Shown here: positions 6,133 through 10,701 of the stretch, in pieces | How positions within the stretch are numbered: the stretch's first letter is position 1 | Layout of the letters: every line of letters starts with the position of its first letter | Assembly: GCA_020860025.1 (NCBI GenBank) | Contig: JAJBVC010000167.1 | Coordinates: 1 to 10,701, forward strand | Source of the DNA: Clostridiales bacterium | Lineage (GTDB): Bacteria > Bacillota > Clostridia > Oscillospirales > Acutalibacteraceae | Direction: 5' to 3' | DNA length: 10,701 nt | Made by a program: the position numbers and the translations under genes | Notes under the pieces: model-generated | Told to the model about the DNA's origin: nothing | Seen by the model: only the letters and a program-made list of their open reading frames with translations | Databases searched by the model: none

Positions 6133-6220
6133 TTGAAACAGCCTCTTTTGATTTTTGTACTGCTTTTGTTAAGTATTTCTTATCAAACTGAAGTGCGACA
6201 GCTTGCAATCTGCGCATAGG

Positions 6221-7567
6221 TTATGTTCTCCGGACAGCGTCTCTTTTCCATTTTCCCCTGAAAAAGTGTACCCACGTAAGAATACAGCCAAATCCCCATC
6301 CGAAAAGCGCATTCCACCAGACCATATGATAACTGATAGCGGGAATTTCCTGTAAAACATAGGTGGAAATGACTCGAACAGCCAATGCACCAGTGGCGAC
6401 AAAGGTGGAGTACAATGAGTTATTAGCTCCTTGAAACAGCCCCAATATCGGGTAATAGGATGCAAAGGGAATCAGACAAATCGCTACGCACCGGATATGT
6501 GCGGTGCAGTAACCGGCAGCTTCCGTGCCCAACCCAAACGCATTTACAATGGGGGCAGCAAAAACAAATACGACTGACAAAATGCAGATCGAAATGAGTT
6601 CAGAGATAATAACTGTATGCTTTGCACCGGTTATCACCCGCTTTAGTTTTCCGGCACCAATATTCTGCGCCGTATAGGTGGCCTGGGTTGTCAGCAAAGC
6701 GCTGGATGAAAGCGTCATGTATGTTTCGATTTTCTGGGCGACAGAGAAAGATGCCGTCATCGCTTCCCCATAGCTGTTGACAGCCCTCTGGATAAAAACA
6801 AATCCAAGCGATACACTTAACTGCTGCAACGCCATTGGAAAACCACGTTGCAATGTCAGTCTTGCCAATTTCCACTCAAAAGTAAACTCTTTGGGTTTCC
6901 ATCGAAATAAGGGATATTTTTTCATCATATAAATAAAAGCAGCTACGCAGGAAGCAATCTGGGCAATATCTGTCGCAACGGCAACCCCTGTTACTCCCAT
7001 GCGAAAATTACAGACGAATACATTATCCAGTGCGATGTTGATGATACTTGCAATCAGCAGAAAATAGAGCGTTGCCTTACTGTCGCCGATTCCACGCAGA
7101 ATACCGGCGATGATATTATATCCAAACTGAAACACCAGTCCAAGTGAATATATTTTAAAATAAGTATCTGCCATATTAAGCAGACTTTCCGGCGTAGCAA
7201 GGAGATAGCGAAGTGCAAAACGACTGATAATTACACCCGCCGCCGTCGCTACCAGTCCCATACCTGTCATAAGAAGTAAAGAGGAGGACGCCTGACGGCG
7301 CATTTTCTCGTCCTCGCCTGCACCGAATAATTGCGAAATCAGAACACAGGCACCGGCAGAGAAACCATTTGCCAAAGCGAGAAAGGCCATGATTAAAACA
7401 CCGCAGGCTCCAACAGCCGCCAGTGCCGTTTCGCCTGCAAAATTGCCGACAATTATGGTATCCACCGTATTATAGAATTGCTGAAGCAGTAACCCCATGA
7501 ATACCGGGAACATAAAAGTAAGGATTCCCTTCCATGGCTTGCCTGTGAGCAAGGTTTCATTTGTCAT
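6221..7567 (-). CDS. MATE family multidrug efflux transporter
   Basis: An inner-membrane antiporter of the MATE family that exports organic cations or drugs in exchange for Na+ or H+. The hydrophobic profile fits the usual twelve membrane segments. Family landmarks are QQFYNTVDTIIVGNF near the N-terminus, GFSAGACVLISQLFGA in helix 2-3, RGIGDSKATLYF followed by ASIINIALDNVF around helix 5, and QNIGAGK in the second half. The start at 7567 is preferred over the ATG at 7573 because GGAG (7577-7580) lies 8 nt before it and only 2 nt before the other. This gives 448 residues, normal for the family. It is last in a four-gene operon after two or three reductases. No terminator was found after its stop, and phage-like DNA begins at once, so the native 3' flank may be lost. 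Confidence 0.93.
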   Translation of the reverse strand: MTNETLLTGKPWKGILTFMFPVFMGLLLQQFYNTVDTIIVGNFAGETALAAVGACGVLIMAFLALANGFSAGACVLISQLFGAGEDEKMRRQASSSLLLMTGMGLVATAAGVIISRFALRYLLATPESLLNMADTYFKIYSLGLVFQFGYNIIAGILRGIGDSKATLYFLLIASIINIALDNVFVCNFRMGVTGVAVATDIAQIASCVAAFIYMMKKYPLFRWKPKEFTFEWKLARLTLQRGFPMALQQLSVSLGFVFIQRAVNSYGEAMTASFSVAQKIETYMTLSSSALLTTQATYTAQNIGAGKLKRVITGAKHTVIISELISICILSVVFVFAAPIVNAFGLGTEAAGYCTAHIRCVAICLIPFASYYPILGLFQGANNSLYSTFVATGALAVRVISTYVLQEIPAISYHMVWWNALFGWGFGCILTWVHFFRGKWKRDAVRRT

Positions 7568-7638
7568 AGACATATCTCCGTTTCAAAAAAAGTGCAGCAG
7601 CCATCCAAACCGGGGGACCGTTGCCCATATCGGTCAAC

Positions 7639-8289
7639 TTAGTAAACGATTTCAGCGTCGGTGCGATCTTGATACAATTTCCGGAACTGTTCGGCAATTT
7701 TCTCCGGCATATATTTTTCAGAGCCACCGATGGTGTCGCAGACCTGGACAGTGCCAATAAATATATTCTGCTCTTTGCACACCGGGTGCAGCGCCAATAC
7801 CATAGCTCGCAGGGCGGCTTTATCCATGGAAAGGGGAAGATACGTAGCGCTGGGGTACATGGACAATCCGCCACCGGTAATCAGGATGGCACCCTGTTTT
7901 TTGCTGAATTCTTCTCCCAATACCTGCTGAATGCAAGTGTAAGCACCCAGCACGTCCACCTGATAACGCTGTTCCAGAACCTTTGTGTTAATGCCGCCGG
8001 ACACATCCGCGTCCGCTGCGGTGATACCCACATTGTAGAATAGCACATCCGGTACACCATAAGTCTGTACGGCTTGCTGTATAGCCGCAGCAAGAGAAGT
8101 CTGATCGGCAGCATCTGCAACCTGTGTTGCGACATCCAAGCCTTCGCTCTGCATTTCCTGCCGGTAGTCTGCCAAATGTTCAGCACTGCGGCTCATCAGC
8201 ACCACCCGGAAGCCATCTGCCCCAAACTTGCGGGCAACTGAGTTGCCTAAACCTTTACCTGCGCCAACCACGAAAATTGTTTTTTCCAT
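7639..8289 (-). CDS. Short-chain dehydrogenase-like protein lacking the catalytic Tyr
   Basis: A 216-residue Rossmann-fold protein of the SDR superfamily. The nucleotide-binding GAGKGLG loop is at 9-15. SRS (33-35) after strand 2 suits NADPH. The N-V-G motif (86-88) replaces the usual NAG. The active-site Y-x3-K is altered: K157 in LSMDKAALR is present, but the residue four before it is Leu153, not Tyr. The usual catalytic Ser region reads ITGGGLSM (137-144) without a clear Ser at the expected place. It may be a divergent SDR using other residues, or a nucleotide-binding protein without classical dehydrogenase activity. The end ...DAEIVY looks natural. An AAAGGA site lies about 10 nt before the ATG. 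It sits 38 bp after the flavodoxin-like gene and 71 bp before the MATE gene, as operon member three. Confidence 0.85.
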   Translation of the reverse strand: MEKTIFVVGAGKGLGNSVARKFGADGFRVVLMSRSAEHLADYRQEMQSEGLDVATQVADAADQTSLAAAIQQAVQTYGVPDVLFYNVGITAADADVSGGINTKVLEQRYQVDVLGAYTCIQQVLGEEFSKKQGAILITGGGLSMYPSATYLPLSMDKAALRAMVLALHPVCKEQNIFIGTVQVCDTIGGSEKYMPEKIAEQFRKLYQDRTDAEIVY

Positions 8290-8327
8290 AATTATTTTTC
8301 CTTTCTGTATTCATTTATAAACTTTAC

Positions 8328-8837
8328 TTACAGGGAAGCACCCAATCGCCGGGCTGCTTCCGTTTTCCCTTTGCCCAAAACTTCGCCACGGTTTTTCCAA
8401 CCCAAATTGCGTTCGTATGTACGATACCATGTGACAGCCTGAGAATAATCGGCTCCGTCTGCTGTCATGAGTAGCACGCTTTCCCGTGGAAATTTACCGT
8501 AGCCCAAACATTCCAATTCAGCATACAAGCGGTCTGCAGCTGTTTTCAGAGTTCCGGTAATTGTCCAAAAGTAAAGCGGGGAAGCGAACACAACGACATC
8601 ACAATCTGCGAAAGCAGAATAAATCTGATCCATGTCATCTTTTTGAGAGCATGGACTGTGTGCGTCCCGTCCTGCTCGCAAGCAACCTTTACAGCTATGG
8701 ATGTTCATGCCGTCAAGATAAAATTCTTTCACCGAATGACCTGCACTGTGGGCACCCTCTGTAAAGCTGTGAACCAACATTGCGGTGTTTCCATTCTTTC
8801 TGACTGCGCCATTGAGAATCAAAATCTTTTTTGCCAT
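8328..8837 (-). CDS. Flavodoxin-like NAD(P)H-dependent FMN reductase
   Basis: A 169-residue flavodoxin-fold protein, expected to bind FMN and reduce quinones, nitro-compounds or other acceptors with NAD(P)H. FMN phosphate loop: NGAVRKNGNT (9-18). The second FMN contact is SPLYFWTITG (86-95), then LKTAADRLY. The cysteine cluster C49-K-G-C52 with C63 is common in this group and in iron-sulfur flavoproteins; whether it binds a cluster here is open. ATG at 8837 was chosen because AAAGGTGG lies 8 nt before it. The frame also opens four codons earlier at a GTG (8849) that would overlap the ribosome site. It lies 21 bp after the aldo/keto reductase gene and is very likely cotranscribed with it. Confidence 0.88.
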   Translation of the reverse strand: MAKKILILNGAVRKNGNTAMLVHSFTEGAHSAGHSVKEFYLDGMNIHSCKGCLRAGRDAHSPCSQKDDMDQIYSAFADCDVVVFASPLYFWTITGTLKTAADRLYAELECLGYGKFPRESVLLMTADGADYSQAVTWYRTYERNLGWKNRGEVLGKGKTEAARRLGASL

Positions 8838-8858
8838 GAGTTTCACCACCTTTCTCGT

Positions 8859-9656
8859 TTACCACCAGCCAAATAAGCTCCGCCCAATTTCAAGCTCTTT
8901 GATTGCCTGCATTTCTTCTGCATCCAGGTCAAAATCCAGAACAGAGATGTTTTCTTTCATGTGTTCATAATTCGTAGTTTTGGGAATTACGATAATTCCC
9001 TGCTGAACTAAAAATCGCAGAGCAATCTGTGAAACCTTCTTATTATGATTTTTTGCAATCTGTACTAAGGTCTGATTATTCCAAATATTGTTCCGACCAC
9101 AGGCTAAAGGCGACCAACTTTCAGGCTTTGTCCCAATCTGACATTCCAATTCCCGCAGCTTTTTCTGCTGTCGGAATACATGAGTTTCAACTTGATTAAC
9201 GGCAGGAATTACCTTGCAGTGATTGACCAAATCCAGATAGCGTTCTTCCATGAAGTTTGAAATACCGATTGCACGAATTTTTCCATCTTTATAATAAGAT
9301 TCCATAGCACGATAAATCTCACGGACATCGCCTGTAGGTTCATGGATTAACAGCAAATCAATATAATCCATATCTATCCTTTTCAGTGAACTTTCAATGG
9401 AACGAAGCGTATCCTGATAACCATGACACCCCCAGAGCTTTGTCGTGATAAACAGCTCTCCTCTGGGTATGCCGGATTTGCGGCAGGCCATGCCTACTTC
9501 TCTCTCGTTTCCGTAACATTGTGCCGTATCTATGGAACGGTACCCTGCACGCAGTGCTTCAGCGACACATTTTTCCGTGATTCTTGCCGGTGTCTGATAA
9601 GTCCCATATCCGACCATTGGCATTTTGACACCGTTATTTAACGTGACATACTTCAT
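8859..9656 (-). CDS. Aldo/keto reductase
   Basis: A 265-residue NADPH-dependent aldo/keto reductase (TIM barrel) that reduces aldehydes and ketones. The catalytic tetrad is complete: D43 and Y48 (SIDTAQCYGNE, 41-51), K73 (TTKLW) and H105 (LLLIHEPTG). NADPH-contact stretches are GISNF (131-135) and IPKTTN (224-229). The start at 9656 opens MKYVTLNNGVKMP, the usual family N-terminus, with AGGG about 10 nt upstream. The frame opens further upstream at 9722, but those residues would overlap the promoter. The C-terminus ends GRSLFGWW, somewhat shorter than many members, and all core elements are present. It is first gene of the operon and divergent from the LysR gene, the usual layout for a LysR-activated target. 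Confidence 0.92.
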   Translation of the reverse strand: MKYVTLNNGVKMPMVGYGTYQTPARITEKCVAEALRAGYRSIDTAQCYGNEREVGMACRKSGIPRGELFITTKLWGCHGYQDTLRSIESSLKRIDMDYIDLLLIHEPTGDVREIYRAMESYYKDGKIRAIGISNFMEERYLDLVNHCKVIPAVNQVETHVFRQQKKLRELECQIGTKPESWSPLACGRNNIWNNQTLVQIAKNHNKKVSQIALRFLVQQGIIVIPKTTNYEHMKENISVLDFDLDAEEMQAIKELEIGRSLFGWW

Positions 9657-9685
9657 TTTTTGACATCCCTTCTTGCTGTACCTAT

Positions 9686-9691
9686 ATTGTA
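9686..9691 (-). promoter_or_regulatory. Probable -10 box of the aldo/keto reductase operon, no good -35
   Basis: TACAAT on the minus strand lies 29 bp before the ATG at 9656. The position 17 bp upstream (9714-9709) reads TTCCAT, a poor -35, as expected for a promoter needing an activator such as the neighbouring LysR protein. It faces the LysR promoter, and the two -35 regions meet at 9709. Confidence 0.5.
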
Positions 9692-9703
9692 ATCCGGAGA
9701 GCA

Positions 9704-9733
9704 TTGACATGGAAGCCACCAAAATGTTATAAT
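9704..9733 (+). promoter_or_regulatory. Sigma-A promoter of the LysR-type regulator gene
   Basis: TTGACA (9704-9709) and TATAAT (9728-9733) are separated by 18 bp, both perfect consensus hexamers. The predicted start near 9740 leaves a leader of about 27 nt with GAGG at 9756-9759, 7 nt before the ATG. Because the reductase promoter overlaps it, a LysR protein bound between could repress its own gene while activating the operon (inference). Confidence 0.8.
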
Positions 9734-9766
9734 GGCTTTTAGAAAAATTAAAAACGAGGCGAACTT

Positions 9767-10657
9767 ATGTACAGTCGTGAGCTTTATACTTTTATTGTTG
9801 CTGTAGAGCAGGGAAGCTTTTTAAAGGCATCTAAAGAATTGTTCACTACTCCGGCTTCTGTGATGAACCAAATCAACAAATTTGAAGGTCGTATCGGCGT
9901 AAAGCTGATTGAAAGAACCAATCAGGGAATAAGCCTGACATCAGCCGGACGCTCTATTTACAAAGAAGCAAAGAGGATTGTAAAAATTACCGAGCAGGCC
10001 ATATCCCAGGCAAAACAGATAGAGATGAATGAACAACAGGTAATCAGGGTTGGCACATCCATTCTTCGTCCATGCAAAATGCTGATAGAATTATGGTCGG
10101 AAATCGATGACGGCTCATGTACAATCCATATTGTTCCTTTTGACGATACCCCGTCAGGGATGGAAACCATGCTTTCTTCTCTGGGAGAACAAATTGACTG
10201 CTTCGTAGGGCCATGCGATTCGCTCACATGGAAGGAAAATTACAACATCCTGCAAATAAAGCAGGGAGAGTGTGCGATTGCCGCTCCCAGAAAGCACAGA
10301 TTATCCAACAAGAAAAAACTGTGCTGGAATGACTTGGACGGTGAAACAATCATGCTGGTAAAGCGCGGCGACTCGCCCGTATTAAACCGGCTGAGAGATG
10401 AAATCGAAACCAGCCACCCAAAAATCACGATTTTAGACACACCCCATTTCTATGACACAAATATTTTTAACGAATGTGAGCAAACCGGCTGCCTGATGGA
10501 AACATTGGACATATGGGCAGATGTTCATCCGTCTATTGTAACAATTCCGATGATATGGGATTACAAAATGCCCTACGGGATTATTTACGCAAAGCACCCG
10601 TCTGAAGCCGTGGAAACATTTGTTGCGAAAATCAAAAAAAGCTTGGAAAAATCATAA
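9767..10657 (+). CDS. LysR-type transcriptional regulator
   Basis: A 296-residue LysR-family protein of standard length. The N-terminal winged helix-turn-helix (about 1-60) has the typical F...EQGSFLKASKEL (9-25), then SVMNQINKFE (31-40), V-KLIERTNQGISLTSAGR (45-62). A linker helix (63-90) leads to a periplasmic-binding-protein-like effector domain (about 92-294), which should sense a small ligand. The ligand is unknown. GAGG lies 7 nt before the ATG. It is divergent from the aldo/keto reductase gene with 110 bp between the start codons, so that operon is the likely target. The third helix begins TTPASVMNQ instead of the more common T.SAVS.QI, a modest variation. A strong hairpin overlaps the stop codon. 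Confidence 0.93.
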   Translation: MYSRELYTFIVAVEQGSFLKASKELFTTPASVMNQINKFEGRIGVKLIERTNQGISLTSAGRSIYKEAKRIVKITEQAISQAKQIEMNEQQVIRVGTSILRPCKMLIELWSEIDDGSCTIHIVPFDDTPSGMETMLSSLGEQIDCFVGPCDSLTWKENYNILQIKQGECAIAAPRKHRLSNKKKLCWNDLDGETIMLVKRGDSPVLNRLRDEIETSHPKITILDTPHFYDTNIFNECEQTGCLMETLDIWADVHPSIVTIPMIWDYKMPYGIIYAKHPSEAVETFVAKIKKSLEKS

Positions 10658-10678
10658 CCACCAGTTGAACTGGTGGTT
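10656..10678 (+). terminator. Strong hairpin overlapping the LysR stop codon
   Basis: Arms 10656-10665 and 10669-10678 are perfect 10-bp complements around a TGA loop, beginning inside the TAA stop. Only a short T-run follows (TTTG), so termination may be weak. Alternatively this is the first structured end of a mobile element, see the hairpin at 10685-10699. Confidence 0.6.
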
Positions 10679-10684
10679 TGCACA

Positions 10685-10699
10685 GGCCCTATAAGGGCC
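10685..10699. mobile_element. Second hairpin at the window edge, possible end of an IS200/IS605-type element
   Basis: GGCCCT (10685-10690) and AGGGCC (10694-10699) pair around ATA, six bases after the previous hairpin. Two hairpins in tandem after a gene stop are more than a terminator needs. From memory, similar paired hairpins lie at the start of IS200/IS605-type elements in Clostridia, upstream of tnpA. The window ends before any transposase could be seen, so this is a guess. Confidence 0.25.
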
Positions 10700-10701
10700 G
10701 C

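Noticed and set aside
6101..6217. A 38-codon minus-strand ORF (MRRLQAVALQFDKKY...) with GGAG 10 nt upstream
   Set aside because: It overlaps the first 32 bases of the zinc-ribbon gene, resembles no family I know and spans the composition boundary. It may be a fragment of a phage gene, but it is not supported as a gene.
9657..9722. N-terminal extension of the aldo/keto reductase to the ATG at 9722
   Set aside because: The 22 extra residues have no family match and cover the -10 box of the operon. The ATG at 9656 fits the family N-terminus.

Overview
The window looks like accessory DNA from a low-GC Gram-positive anaerobe, most likely a gut member of the Clostridia (Bacillota). The signs are AT-rich genes with strong GGAGG-type ribosome binding sites, sigma-A promoters of the TTGATA/TATAAT kind, and protein families typical of that group. 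No rRNA, tRNA or CRISPR array was seen. Species cannot be fixed from the sequence alone.

Left part (1-2070), minus strand: a small serine recombinase, then a hairpin terminator, then an AAA+ ATPase of the DUF4143 type. The ATPase has a clear promoter, and three 23-bp tandem repeats sit on and upstream of that promoter.

Middle part (2100-6217): debris of a prophage or phage-like element carrying toxin-type genes. A large terminase gene is broken: start codon changed to ACG, about two thirds of the gene deleted, and a frameshift at the join. Two further short copies of the terminase 3' end can be read, one on the minus strand at 3706-3750 and a weaker one on the plus strand at 2142-2190. Each of the three tails lies just upstream of, and in the same direction as, a toxin-type gene: fic gene 2, fic gene 1, and a broken RelE/ParE-like toxin. 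Both Fic proteins look intact and carry an inhibitory helix motif, the Fic catalytic motif and a C-terminal winged-helix region. Each has its own promoter surrounded by its own set of inverted-repeat half-sites. Two small phage-type ORFs, one of them a zinc ribbon, lie upstream of the terminase.

Right part (6221-10701): visibly richer in GC and different in character. Four minus-strand genes run aldo/keto reductase, flavodoxin-like NAD(P)H/FMN reductase, short-chain dehydrogenase-like protein, MATE efflux pump. Spacing of 21-71 bp suggests an operon. A LysR-type regulator is divergent from it across a shared 110-bp promoter region. This reads as a LysR-controlled reduce-and-export module for reactive carbonyls, quinones or other xenobiotics (inference). 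The LysR gene ends in a strong hairpin, followed at the window edge by a second hairpin that may be the start of an IS200/IS605-type element.

Most interesting points: the repeated terminase-tail/toxin junctions, the paired operator-like half-sites around both fic promoters, the 23-bp repeats over the ATPase promoter, and a short-chain dehydrogenase-like protein lacking its catalytic tyrosine.
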